Assembly (NCBI RefSeq): GCF_900182705.1
Contig: NZ_FXTP01000016.1
Location: forward strand, 1-64,000
Direction: 5' to 3'
DNA: 64,000 bases
Source of the DNA: Gracilimonas mengyeensis
Lineage (GTDB): Bacteria; Bacteroidota; Rhodothermia; Balneolales; Balneolaceae
The notes beneath the pieces were generated by a model. It did no database searches, was not told where the DNA came from, and saw only the letters and a list, made by a program, of their open reading frames with translations. The position numbers and the translations under genes are program-made. Of this stretch, positions 44,385 to 53,968 are shown in pieces (the first letter of the stretch is position 1; each line of letters opens with the position of its first letter).

Positions 44385-45434
44385 ATGAAAGTTGGAATTC
44401 TTGGCGCAACAGGCGCCGTTGGACAAAAATTTATTCGCTTACTTCAGGGACATCCCTGGTTTGAAATTGAAGCGCTGGGCGCTTCAGAACGGTCTGCAGG
44501 GAAAAAATATAAACAGGCTGCCAACTGGATTGAAGACGTAGTGTTGCCGGATTACATCAAGGAAAAGACGGTTAAAAATTGCGATCCTGCTGAGTTTGAA
44601 GGCGTAGATTTTGTATTCTCCGGGCTCGATTCTTCCGTAGCCGGTGAAATTGAAAAAGCTTTTGCCGAAGCCGGATTTCCGGTAATTTCCAATGCCAAAA
44701 ATTACCGTCAGGACCCTACGGTTCCCCTATTGGTTCCTGAAATCAACCCGGACCATATTGAACTCATCAAAACACAAAGCTTCAGCAAAGACGGCAGCGG
44801 CTGGATTGTAACCAATCCAAACTGCGTAGCAGTTCCCTTGTCGCTTTCCCTGAAACCACTGTATGATGCCTTTGGAATCGAAGCATTGATTCTTACCACC
44901 ATGCAGGCTGTTTCTGGTGCGGGTTATCCCGGCGTTGCCAGTTTGGATATCCTCGGGAATGTGGTCCCTTATATTTCTGGTGAAGAACCTAAAGTAGGCC
45001 CCGAGACCCGCAAATTGCTGAGTGCGCTGAATGGCACCGATTTAGAATTACCGGAATTTCCCGTGCAGGCAACAGCCACACGTGTGCCTTCCATCAACGG
45101 ACACATGATTTCGGTTACAGCCAAGCTGGAAAATCCTCCCGCTGATGTGGAAGAGCTTAAAGCGGCCTATCAGAATTGGAAAAACCCGATTGCTGATCTG
45201 GAACTGCCATTTGCACCAAAAAGCCTGTACAAGCTGCATGAGGAAGAAAAATATCCTCAGCCACGCTTACATGCCGACTGGGAAAACGGAATGCAACTGC
45301 ATCTTGGCCGTATGAGAAAAGCCGAAGTGTTTGACGTTAGCTTCATTGCCATGGCGCACAACACCATCCGTGGTGCCGCCGGCGGAGCTATCCTGAACGC
45401 CGAACTACTGGTGAAGAAAGGATTTTTAGGTTAA
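44385..45434 (+). CDS. asd: aspartate-semialdehyde dehydrogenase
   Basis: The 349-residue enzyme reduces aspartyl phosphate to aspartate semialdehyde in lysine, threonine, methionine and diaminopimelate synthesis. The Rossmann motif GATGAVGQ (7-14), the nucleophile Cys147 in TNPNCVAVPLS and the AVSGAGYPGV block are intact. The TNPNC form and overall sequence match the archaeal/fungal-like class of the enzyme rather than the E. coli class. It is monocistronic with a terminator at 45476-45505. Confidence 0.95.
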   Translation: MKVGILGATGAVGQKFIRLLQGHPWFEIEALGASERSAGKKYKQAANWIEDVVLPDYIKEKTVKNCDPAEFEGVDFVFSGLDSSVAGEIEKAFAEAGFPVISNAKNYRQDPTVPLLVPEINPDHIELIKTQSFSKDGSGWIVTNPNCVAVPLSLSLKPLYDAFGIEALILTTMQAVSGAGYPGVASLDILGNVVPYISGEEPKVGPETRKLLSALNGTDLELPEFPVQATATRVPSINGHMISVTAKLENPPADVEELKAAYQNWKNPIADLELPFAPKSLYKLHEEEKYPQPRLHADWENGMQLHLGRMRKAEVFDVSFIAMAHNTIRGAAGGAILNAELLVKKGFLG

Positions 45435-45475
45435 CTAACTGGTTACTGGTAAAATCTTTCTTTGTCTCAAAATTC

Positions 45476-45505
45476 AAAAGGGCGCAGTTATTGCGTCCTT
45501 TTTTT
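45476..45505 (+). terminator. intrinsic terminator after asd
   Basis: aaaagggcgca / ttgcgtcctttt around gtta with one mismatch, followed by a seven-T run. It also faces the convergent unknown gene that ends at 45541. Confidence 0.85.
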
Positions 45506-45540
45506 ATTCAGAATTCTGAGTCCTGATTTCTGAATTCTTT

Positions 45541-45936
45541 CTACTCATCCTCCATATCATCCAGGCGCTGTTGCGACATGTAGAGATTGATCCTGGTCGA
45601 AAAACGAATAGCCTCGTTACGGTCGCGCCTTTTTATTTTTAGGGTGATTTTTCCTTGGTCACTTCCCGGCAAAGGCTCGAAAAAAGCCCACTGGTTAGCC
45701 ACCAGAATGAGCTTTCCTCCGGTAAACAAGAAGCCTTTCTTGAATTGTATTCTTTTGATGTTATCTAACTGGATAGCAAATTTTGAAAGATTACTGATGC
45801 CGTTACCGTACATATCATACACTTTATACTCAAAAAGCAGCTCGGCATCCTGCACACTAATGACGCCCTTCACCTCTTTGACTTTCATCTCCAAATCAGA
45901 ACTTTCATACATGGAATAGTGATAGGGAATACTCAT
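45541..45936 (-). CDS. unknown protein, paralogue of its upstream neighbour
   Basis: The 131-residue product is not recognised. It shares with the 125-residue neighbour the pattern LLFEYKVYD, then IQFKKGFLFTGGKLILVAN, F..LPGSDQGKITLKIKRRDRNEAI and INLYMSQQRLDDMED. It is predicted mostly beta with a helical C terminus and looks like a small PH- or bPH-like sandwich domain; that fold guess is weak. No signal peptide or membrane segment is seen. It starts two bases after the stop of the neighbour, so they form an operon derived from tandem duplication. Confidence 0.7.
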   Translation of the reverse strand: MSIPYHYSMYESSDLEMKVKEVKGVISVQDAELLFEYKVYDMYGNGISNLSKFAIQLDNIKRIQFKKGFLFTGGKLILVANQWAFFEPLPGSDQGKITLKIKRRDRNEAIRFSTRINLYMSQQRLDDMEDE

Positions 45937-45938
45937 AA

Positions 45939-46316
45939 TTAGTCATCCAGCTCTTTAAGTTTTTGTTCTGATAATTGCAGATTCAGGTTCGACGAGATAT
46001 CCGCTGCGATGTTCCGGTGTTTGCACTTCACTTTCAATACGCGTTCCGTCAAATCCTCGCCGGGTAAATCCCCAAAAGACCTGGCACTTTTACCATGCAG
46101 TATCAGCTTTCCGCTGAACCAGCCTTTCTTAAATTCCAGCATATCCAGCTCTTTTAAAGGTACTCTTTCCGTTCTCAAATCGGATTGATACGCCTCCACT
46201 ACGGCGTCCTTTTTTTTGTATTCGAACACCAGTTCTTCTCCTTCCACGCGCAGGATTCCTTCCAATTTCATAAATCCGCCGTTCAAATTTTGTATGCTAA
46301 AAGGAAGACTCCTCAT
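45939..46316 (-). CDS. unknown protein, first of a paralogous pair
   Basis: The 125-residue product contains GILRVEGEELVFEYKKKDAV, LEFKKGWFSGKLILHGKSA, FGDLPGEDLTERVLKVKCKHRN and LNLQLSEQKLKELDD. The same segments occur in the same order in the next gene, so the two are clear duplicates. I do not know the family. It is soluble and cytoplasmic, with no cysteine or histidine clusters. It is the promoter-proximal gene of the pair and is divergent from the large lamin-tail gene. Confidence 0.7.
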   Translation of the reverse strand: MRSLPFSIQNLNGGFMKLEGILRVEGEELVFEYKKKDAVVEAYQSDLRTERVPLKELDMLEFKKGWFSGKLILHGKSARSFGDLPGEDLTERVLKVKCKHRNIAADISSNLNLQLSEQKLKELDD

Positions 46317-46451
46317 ATTGGTCCCTGATTTTTAAGAAGTTAGTGAGTGATTGAAAAACTTATAAAAAAGTACAAAAAATCTGTAAGGACTTCCCATCTC
46401 ATCGCTCTAACTAAACAGCTAACTAAAGATAGATAACTAATCATTGCCTTG

Positions 46452-46527
46452 AGAGTGCGAGTATTCGCATTCTTAATGTCCTTCCAGGGGTAAAAGGTGG
46501 AATATCCTTTTGCCCTCTTTTTTTATC
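46452..46527 (+). ncRNA. candidate small RNA or leader ending in an orphan terminator
   Basis: Two consecutive hairpins lie in the gap between divergent genes: agagtgcga / tcgcattct around gtat (46452-46474) and gggtaaaagg / ccttttgccc (46489-46516) followed directly by a tctttttttat tail. The second is an intrinsic terminator on the plus strand, but no plus-strand gene precedes it. Either a small RNA ends here, or the lamin-tail mRNA has a premature-termination leader. Transcription start is not determined. Confidence 0.4.
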
Positions 46528-46598
46528 TGTGATTTTTTCCTTCCTGCCAGACTGCAAAAAGCAGTTGATTTAATGGCTCCATAAAACTATTCTGAAGT

Positions 46599-49500
46599 AT
46601 GAGAGCTTTTTGGGTACTGATACTATTTGCCATTCCGGGGATGGCAATCGCCCAAAGTGCCAATTTTGAAGATGGGTTTTCTGATAAAGATATTTCGGAT
46701 TGGCTCGGGGATACCGGCGATTTCACCTTCACCGAAGAAAATGGAAACGTGCTGCTCCAGCAGGATGCAGACGGTTCTGGAAGTTCGTCCTTAAGTATCG
46801 CATCTGACCAGGTTACAGGCTATTGGGATTTTTTCATCCGGATGGACTTTGCGCCTTCCGCCAGCAATAAAACGGAAATCTATCTAATGAGTGATCGCCC
46901 CGATCTTTCTGGTGCATTAAATGGTTATAAACTGACGGGCGGAGAGAATGGCAGTGATGATGTATTTCGTCTATTCCGTGTAGATGGAGGGGCTGAATCA
47001 GAAGAAATTATAACTGGCATCACCAACATCAGCGCCGGTGGCGACTTTCTCGTAAAGGTAACCCGCAATTCTTCAGGCGACTGGTCTTTGGAAGTTGGTG
47101 AAGGATATGCCGGCATCTTAACACCCAATGGTTCCGGTACCGACAACACCTACAACTCTGCTTCCCATCTTGGATTTACCACGAGCTACACCTCCACCCG
47201 CGCCAATCTTTTTGCTTTTGATTTTAAGATTGAAATCCCACCACTCACAATTTCTTCTGTTGCCCTTTTTGACCCGTCCACTCTTGACGTGACTTTCTCG
47301 CGTGCAATCAATCACAGCACGGCATCTTCCGCTAATTTCACAGTTAATCCCGGCAACTCATCTCCCAGCTCGGTTTCCGAAGCGTCCGCATCCGTAGCCC
47401 GACTTTCCTTTCCATCCACTTTTGAAGGAGGAAGCTATCAACTTGAAATAAGCGGGATTGAAGACGCCGCCAACCAAACGACATTAGCTGACACCACTGT
47501 AAGTTTCGTAGTTTTTAATGAACCCCAACCAGACGATATCATTATCAATGAATTTATGAAAGATCCGCCGGATGGTGCTGCCGAGTATATCGAATTGAAA
47601 AATATATCTTCCCGCTACATCAATCTAAAAGACTGGCTTATCGGAGATAACAATTCCTTAACCAGTATTTCTACCACAGATCAACCAATACTGCCCGATG
47701 GATTTGTAGTGCTCAGTTCCGATACCTCTGCATTAAGCTCCTTTTTTGGAGAAGTTACCTATATCGATCTCTCGCTTCCGGCTCTCAATAATACCTCCGA
47801 TCAAATACGATTATATGACAGTGAAGGCGTTATAGCAGATTCTCTGGCTTATACACCAGATTGGGGTGGATCGAATGTAGCGCTGGAGCGACGCAGTGCC
47901 AGTGTTTCAGCTACTTTTAAAGAGAATTGGGGTGAATCTCCTGCGGTCAATTTTGGTACTCCGGGATTCGAGAATCAGGTTTTTCCCGATGAAACTCCTC
48001 CGGAAATCATTGAGTTACTCATTCCCGATAACCAACGCTTGTTACTTAAGCTCTCAGAGCGGGTTGATGTAATGAGTGCTAAGAATGAGGATAACTACCA
48101 ACTTAGTCAACAACCCGAGCCTGGCGTAAACCCGCCTCCATTGCCCTCCATTTCGTCAGTTCAGTTTTTATCACCCGATACTCTTCAAATTAGCCTGAGC
48201 CAGCCGTTACAAGAATATTCTGGTAGCTGGCAACTGCAGGCCGCTAACCTGACCGATATTTTTGGCAATGCCACACAAGAAGTAATTTCATTCAACTACT
48301 TTGATGTTTTCGAAGCCGAAACCGGACAAGTAGCAATTAATGAATTTGCATACGATCCTCCGCCTGGCTTTTCCGAATTTATTGAGTTGTATAACCATTC
48401 GGATAGCTCTTTCAATCTGCAGGGGTGGACCTTAAATGACAATACCGGGAACCGCCGAACCATTACGGATTCCCGCCGAATCATCCCCAAAAATAGTTTT
48501 ATTCTCCTGGCACCCGACAGCACTCTTACCGAACTCTATCCTAGTCTACCGCTCGTTGATATGGGTAGCCGTTTTCCCGCCCTTAACAACAGCACCGATG
48601 CCATTGTAATACGAAATGCTAAGAGCGCAGTCATTGACTCCATCACCTATTTCTCAAGCTGGGGCGGCCGGGAAGCATCTTTGGAACGAAGAGAACCAAG
48701 CATATCGGGCAATTATGCAGAAAACTGGGGCAACTCTCCCGCACCAGAAAGTGCAACACCCGGAATAGCTAATGAAATTGAACTTGACCCGTTTCCGCCC
48801 TCTATTACAGCACTCAACGTTCTTGATCAGCAATCCCTGGAGGTGATACTCAGTGAACGTATTCAGGAAACGGAAGCTTTGGACAAAACCAATTATTCAC
48901 TTACCACAGCCAGTAATTTTACTCCTCCCCCACTTGATCGAATAACTTTTTTCCCACCCGATACGGTTCTGCTTTCTTACTCAAACCCCTTCCCAAAGGC
49001 TTCTGTTGGTACTGAATATGAACTGCGTATTGAAAACCAAGCTGACGTATTTGGTAACCGGGCTTCTGCCTTAATGAAAAGCTTTTTGGCCATAGATATC
49101 GCCGAAGCAGATTCTGCAGAAGTTGTGATTAATGAATTTATGAATGATCCTCCCGAAGCCTACACAGAATTCATTGAGCTCCGAAATACGTCCGGTTTCA
49201 ATTTTGATCTCCAAGACTGGACCTTGAATGATAACACGGGGAATCGCCAAGTTATTAGCGACAGCAGCTTCATTCTGCGCACCCAATCCTTTGCCTTGTT
49301 GCTGCCTGATAGTGCTTTACTAGAGCAATTCCCGGGCTTACCGGCCATTGTAATGGGCAACCGTTTCCCCTCCCTAAATAACAGTACCGATGCCATTGCC
49401 ATCCGTAACAGCATGGGAGTGATTGTTGATTCTCTAACATATTTATCAGCATGGGGAGGAGACGAAGTGTCTTTGGAGCGCAGAAGTGCTGCACATAATC

Positions 49501-52319
49501 CCAATTTCAGTGAAAATTGGGGAGATAGTCCTGCCACTAAATTTGCCACACCCGGAACAGAGAATCAGATCGCCCCGGATACCAAAGCCCCACAATTGCT
49601 TTCTATTTCCACAACTGATGCTGATCAAATTAGACTCATATTTGATGAACGTTTGCTCCCCGGAGAAGCAGAGACTTTTGACAATTATCAACTCACTGCG
49701 GATATCCCTCCGAGCGAAATTCCCGGAATAACCTCTATTGAGTGGCTTCCTCCGGACACTGTATTTATCAATTTTAGATCGGAGCTTCCCCGTCGACCAG
49801 AAGGCACCTGGTACCAGCTTCAAATTACCAATCAAACGGACATTTTTGGAAATGTAGCCTCAATGATTACCGATTCACTGTTGATTATTGACTATACCGC
49901 TCCTACTGCCGGAATGCTTTTCATTACTGAGTTTATGTATGATCCTCCGGATGGGTCTACGGAATTCATTGAACTGTACAATGCCTCCGATAGCACACTC
50001 AATCTTCGGGGATTAACCTATAACGATCAATCATCAACCCGCAGGATTATCAGCGAAACTGATTTTGGCTTAGCTCCAAAAAGCTACGTAGTTCTCGCAA
50101 CTGACAGTAGCTTACTAGAACAATTTCCAGATATGTCGTTACTTGCTTTGGGAAGTCGCTTTGCCTCCCTAAATAACACAACTGATGCCATCGTACTCCG
50201 AGGTCAGCAGGGATTGCTTTTAGATTCACTGACGTACTACTCGGATTGGGGTGGAAATAGTGTTTCCCTTGAACGTCGAAGTATCGCTCATAGTCCCAAT
50301 TACAAAGCGAATTGGGGCAATTCTCCGGCGGCGTCTCTTGCCACCCCTGGATCTGCTAATGCTATCGAACCTGATACCAAGCCACCTACTGTATTATCCA
50401 GCCAAATCCTTTCCAGCAATTCGATTCAGCTGATCTTTAGCGAGCGAATTGATTCTGTTCAGGCTTTTCTTTTCCCTAATTATACTTTTGATCCAATGCT
50501 TGAAATGGAGGCCATCGAATACAAAGTAGACACGCTCGTGATCAATTTTAAAGGCTCCTTTGAAGACGGCCAAAGCTATCAACTCACTATTTCTAACCAA
50601 CAGGACATTTTTGGTAATACCCTGGAAGAGACTGTAGAAACATTCACATTTACCCAGTTCTCGCCAGCTGTTGAATATGACCTGATTATTAATGAAATCC
50701 TTTACCGCAGAAAGCGGGCCGATTCTGAAGAGTTTGTGGAACTTTATAACCGTTCCGGTAAAAACATTAACCTCAGTGGCTGGACTATCTCGGATGCTAC
50801 CGCCTCCACGACGATCCCTTCTGGAACTCAGCTAAGAAGCAACGAGTATCTGGTTTTCACGGATCATGAAAACTTTGCTCAATCTGGCGAAAACAGAATT
50901 CATCTTCCGGGTTTTCCATCTTTGAATGACGACGGAGATGCCATCACTTTGAAAACAACCGAAGGGGTACGTATAGATAGTTTATTCTACCTTGATGATG
51001 TTTGGGGCCCGGCAGAACAGGGTATTTCCCTGGAACGAAAACACCCGGATTCCCCCTCTAACGACGCCGCCAACTGGATGCTAAGCAACTCTGCTAACGG
51101 ACATAGTGCAGGAATTCAAAATACTGCTTTTCAGCTTGATGAAAGTCCCCCTGAAGTTTTATTCGCCCGTTCTCAACCTAACCAGAAAATCTTTGTGGTA
51201 TTTTCGGAGTTTGTTCAGCTTGATCATGCCGTATTTACTCTAAATGGCCAAACTGCTTCGCTTGAATCCTATCAACAAAATAATGCCAACATTGCGGTTA
51301 TTTCAGGGGTAGACATTCCCGATCAGGAGGCCTTACAGTTGGCAATAACCAACATCTCTGATTTTGCCGGTAATCAGGTGAACCAACTTGCCATGGAAGT
51401 TGCACAACAGGTTGAACCCGGCCACCTCATCATCAACGAGATTCTATTCGACCCAATAGCCAATACCGATGACAACCTTCCCGATCAAGCCGAATACATT
51501 GAGTTGTACAACCCAAGAGATTATGCGATTTCCCTGGAAGGTGTTTTTTTGCATGATGAACCCGATGAGAATGATGAGGTACGCTCTATCTTCCCAGAAA
51601 ATACTCAGTATCGGTGGATCCCGGCTAAGGGGTATGTTGTAATGTATGCTGAAGAGGAAAACCGGCAATTCTTAGACAGTAAACTGGCCCGGTACTTCGA
51701 GCTTTCAGGAGAGGATGAACATTTCTTCATGCTGATTAACCGTTCAAGCCTCAGCCTTTCCAGTACCGATGACGCCATTTACATCGCAGATAGTTCAGGA
51801 ACCATTATCGATTCCGTTTTCTATGATGAAAGCTGGCACAATCCCAACTTGTATGATACAAAGGGAGTCTCCCTGGAACGCATAGATCCGGATAGCCCGG
51901 ACAACAGTTCGTCAAACTGGAGCTCAAGTACCAGTGTAAGAGGAGGCACTCCTGGTGCACAGAATTCAATTTTTCAGCAAGCTGGGGCAACTCCCGAAAC
52001 ACAAGGACTTTCATTTACCCCCAATCCCTTTTCTCCGGATGAGGACGGTTTTGAAGATCACCTGTTTATGAATTATAGCCTGGAAAAGCCGGATTATCTT
52101 TTGAGGGTACGTATTTTTGACCGGTATGGGCGATTGGTCTGTACCTTAGCTGATGGACAACAAGCGGGCTTTGAAGGCTCACTGATCTGGGATGGGCTCA
52201 CTGATGATCGCAAGAAAAACAGGGTAGGTATTTATATTATTTTATTTGAAGCTTACAACAGTGCAGAAGGTAAAAATGTAACTTTTAAAAAAACGATCGT
52301 ATTGGCACGTAAATTCTGA
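46599..52319 (+). CDS. giant secreted protein with six lamin-tail-domain repeats
   Basis: The 1906-residue product has a signal peptide (1-19, ending MAIAQ), an N-terminal concanavalin-like domain (about 20-205), then alternating Ig-like strands and lamin-tail domains. The lamin-tail starts (IINEF...DPP....E[FY]IEL.N) fall near residues 313, 577, 840, 1106, 1361 and 1609, a period of about 250-265 residues. Each contains the LNN[ST]TDAI and SLERR...NWG.SPA...TPG motifs. The C-terminal FTPNPFSPDEDG...VRIFDRYGRLV...WDG domain is a T9SS/CHU-C-like sorting domain. It is predicted to be a cell-surface adhesin or nuclease-associated scaffold; the exact role is unknown. Confidence 0.93.
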   Translation: MRAFWVLILFAIPGMAIAQSANFEDGFSDKDISDWLGDTGDFTFTEENGNVLLQQDADGSGSSSLSIASDQVTGYWDFFIRMDFAPSASNKTEIYLMSDRPDLSGALNGYKLTGGENGSDDVFRLFRVDGGAESEEIITGITNISAGGDFLVKVTRNSSGDWSLEVGEGYAGILTPNGSGTDNTYNSASHLGFTTSYTSTRANLFAFDFKIEIPPLTISSVALFDPSTLDVTFSRAINHSTASSANFTVNPGNSSPSSVSEASASVARLSFPSTFEGGSYQLEISGIEDAANQTTLADTTVSFVVFNEPQPDDIIINEFMKDPPDGAAEYIELKNISSRYINLKDWLIGDNNSLTSISTTDQPILPDGFVVLSSDTSALSSFFGEVTYIDLSLPALNNTSDQIRLYDSEGVIADSLAYTPDWGGSNVALERRSASVSATFKENWGESPAVNFGTPGFENQVFPDETPPEIIELLIPDNQRLLLKLSERVDVMSAKNEDNYQLSQQPEPGVNPPPLPSISSVQFLSPDTLQISLSQPLQEYSGSWQLQAANLTDIFGNATQEVISFNYFDVFEAETGQVAINEFAYDPPPGFSEFIELYNHSDSSFNLQGWTLNDNTGNRRTITDSRRIIPKNSFILLAPDSTLTELYPSLPLVDMGSRFPALNNSTDAIVIRNAKSAVIDSITYFSSWGGREASLERREPSISGNYAENWGNSPAPESATPGIANEIELDPFPPSITALNVLDQQSLEVILSERIQETEALDKTNYSLTTASNFTPPPLDRITFFPPDTVLLSYSNPFPKASVGTEYELRIENQADVFGNRASALMKSFLAIDIAEADSAEVVINEFMNDPPEAYTEFIELRNTSGFNFDLQDWTLNDNTGNRQVISDSSFILRTQSFALLLPDSALLEQFPGLPAIVMGNRFPSLNNSTDAIAIRNSMGVIVDSLTYLSAWGGDEVSLERRSAAHNPNFSENWGDSPATKFATPGTENQIAPDTKAPQLLSISTTDADQIRLIFDERLLPGEAETFDNYQLTADIPPSEIPGITSIEWLPPDTVFINFRSELPRRPEGTWYQLQITNQTDIFGNVASMITDSLLIIDYTAPTAGMLFITEFMYDPPDGSTEFIELYNASDSTLNLRGLTYNDQSSTRRIISETDFGLAPKSYVVLATDSSLLEQFPDMSLLALGSRFASLNNTTDAIVLRGQQGLLLDSLTYYSDWGGNSVSLERRSIAHSPNYKANWGNSPAASLATPGSANAIEPDTKPPTVLSSQILSSNSIQLIFSERIDSVQAFLFPNYTFDPMLEMEAIEYKVDTLVINFKGSFEDGQSYQLTISNQQDIFGNTLEETVETFTFTQFSPAVEYDLIINEILYRRKRADSEEFVELYNRSGKNINLSGWTISDATASTTIPSGTQLRSNEYLVFTDHENFAQSGENRIHLPGFPSLNDDGDAITLKTTEGVRIDSLFYLDDVWGPAEQGISLERKHPDSPSNDAANWMLSNSANGHSAGIQNTAFQLDESPPEVLFARSQPNQKIFVVFSEFVQLDHAVFTLNGQTASLESYQQNNANIAVISGVDIPDQEALQLAITNISDFAGNQVNQLAMEVAQQVEPGHLIINEILFDPIANTDDNLPDQAEYIELYNPRDYAISLEGVFLHDEPDENDEVRSIFPENTQYRWIPAKGYVVMYAEEENRQFLDSKLARYFELSGEDEHFFMLINRSSLSLSSTDDAIYIADSSGTIIDSVFYDESWHNPNLYDTKGVSLERIDPDSPDNSSSNWSSSTSVRGGTPGAQNSIFQQAGATPETQGLSFTPNPFSPDEDGFEDHLFMNYSLEKPDYLLRVRIFDRYGRLVCTLADGQQAGFEGSLIWDGLTDDRKKNRVGIYIILFEAYNSAEGKNVTFKKTIVLARKF

Positions 52320-52397
52320 AAAGATGTTATCTTAACCTTGGTTTGGAATTATCTGCAGTTCCTGCGAAGTTTAGCCAATAATTAATCGAACCTGATT

Positions 52398-53306
52398 GTG
52401 CAAAAACACAAAGAATTCTGGAAGCGAGTATTGAAGCTGGCTGGAAAGAAGGACATTTTTTTTAATGCCTCTGCCATCACCTTCAATTTATTTATCTGTG
52501 CTATTCCCTTTATCCTGATATTAATTTCCATCATTGGGTACGTACTCTCTATAGACGAAGCCTTCAACGAAATTGTACGTTACGGGCGTGAGTTTTTCCC
52601 AAGCTTCACCTACGAAACACAGACCAACGATATTTTCAGGGGAGCTATCACCATAGAAACCTTTTTACGTCCCCTGGTAGGCGCACGCCAGCTTTTTGGG
52701 ATTATTGGTATTATTGTACTCATCTTTTTCACTCAGGGATTGCTCCATAGCCTTAAGCACGTGCTTTTTGATGTTTTTGATATCAAGGAACGTAAGCATC
52801 CCGTCATCGATGTGATTTATAACTTTTTCGGTTTTACGTTGATAGGTACCGTCTTCATCTTTTTTAGCTTGGCTATTTCCACTGTTTCTCTCTTTAACCT
52901 GAGTCAAATAGCTATTCCTTTTACCGAAATTGTAATTGAACTCCCCTGGATTTACGATTTCCTGAATCTTCTCCTTCCTATTATTGTAGCCTTTTTTGTG
53001 CTTTATGTGGTATTCCGCTTTGTAAGTGAGCGCCGGATTAAGCCCAAAGTTGCCCTCATGGCCGCACTCACCTATACCGTATTATTCGAGATAGCTAAAT
53101 TTGGTATAAGCATGTATCTGGAATACGCTTTTGCCACCTACCGGTACTTTTATCAGGGATACACTATTCTCATCCTTTTGGGTATTTGGACCTTTTACAC
53201 GGCCCTGCTATTTGTGATAAGCGCAATTATGGCCCGGGCCTACAAAGATGTTTTCCTCAAGAAAGAGCCTTCATTTGAAGAAAATCCCTACACTGCCATA
53301 TCCTGA
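52398..53306 (+). CDS. YihY/BrkB-family membrane protein
   Basis: The 302-residue product, starting at a GTG, begins with a cytoplasmic helix (FWKRVLKLAGKKDIFFNASAIT) followed by about six membrane helices. The pattern A..F...L...P.IL....IGY and the later RFVSERRIKPKVALMAALTYTVLFE and TYRYFYQGYTILILLGIWTFYTALLF are characteristic of YihY/UPF0761 proteins. The function of the family is undefined (despite the old label ribonuclease BN). Its stop codon overlaps the ATG of the glycosylase gene (TGATG), so the two are coupled. Confidence 0.9.
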   Translation: MQKHKEFWKRVLKLAGKKDIFFNASAITFNLFICAIPFILILISIIGYVLSIDEAFNEIVRYGREFFPSFTYETQTNDIFRGAITIETFLRPLVGARQLFGIIGIIVLIFFTQGLLHSLKHVLFDVFDIKERKHPVIDVIYNFFGFTLIGTVFIFFSLAISTVSLFNLSQIAIPFTEIVIELPWIYDFLNLLLPIIVAFFVLYVVFRFVSERRIKPKVALMAALTYTVLFEIAKFGISMYLEYAFATYRYFYQGYTILILLGIWTFYTALLFVISAIMARAYKDVFLKKEPSFEENPYTAIS

Positions 53307-53905
53307 TGCCAAAAAAATTGCCCCGCTCTTTTTATGAACGTGACGATGTGGTACAGATCAGCCGTGAGTTAATCGGCAAAGTACTATGTACAAATTTTGA
53401 TGGCGTTGTAACCTCGGGGATCATAACTGAAACAGAAGCCTATAACGGGCGCACTGATCGCGCATGTCATGCCTATCCCGAAGTACGCACAAAGCGCACC
53501 GAGACGATGTACGGAGCTCCCGGACACGCCTACGTATATCTTTGTTATGGTATTCATCATCTTTTCAACATAGTCACTAATCAGGAAGGCCTGGCCGATG
53601 CCATTTTAGTTCGGTCTTTACAACCTGTTGAAGGGATAGATAAGATGCTTGAACGCCGAAACAAGGAAAAAGCAGCTCCGGTGATTACAAATGGCCCGGG
53701 CAAATTGTCTCAGGCACTTGGCATCACCACTGACTATGATAAAACCGATTTAGGCGGAGATACTATTTGGATTGAAGACCGTGGGCTTGAGCAAGACAGT
53801 CAAGCTATAGAGGCAAGTACACGAATTGGAGTAGATTACGCCGGCGAACATGCTAAACTACCCTGGCGTTTTACCCTGAAAAACTCGGATTGGATTAGTA
53901 AATAA
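53306..53905 (+). CDS. mpg: 3-methyladenine DNA glycosylase (AAG/MPG type)
   Basis: The 199-residue enzyme excises alkylated purines during base excision repair. The AAG family blocks are complete: FYERDDVVQISRELIGKVLC, IITETEAYNGRTDRACHAY, ETMYGAPGHAYVYLCYGIHHLFN, NGPGKLSQALGIT and a final GEHAKLPWRF. The catalytic glutamate lies in ETEAY. It overlaps the YihY gene and ends near a hairpin (53919-53939) that belongs to the convergent gene. Confidence 0.95.
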   Translation: MPKKLPRSFYERDDVVQISRELIGKVLCTNFDGVVTSGIITETEAYNGRTDRACHAYPEVRTKRTETMYGAPGHAYVYLCYGIHHLFNIVTNQEGLADAILVRSLQPVEGIDKMLERRNKEKAAPVITNGPGKLSQALGITTDYDKTDLGGDTIWIEDRGLEQDSQAIEASTRIGVDYAGEHAKLPWRFTLKNSDWISK

Positions 53906-53910
53906 CGGGC

Positions 53911-53939
53911 ATAAAAAAACCCGGTAATAAATACCGGGT
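53911..53939 (-). terminator. terminator of the DUF4168 gene
   Basis: acccggta (53919-53926) pairs with taccgggt (53932-53939). On the minus strand the hairpin is followed by seven T residues; the plus-strand side lacks a T tract, so the hairpin serves the minus-strand gene. It may terminate the glycosylase message weakly. Confidence 0.75.
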
Positions 53940-53968
53940 CGTAAATTCAACATCAAAGGGATGGATAG

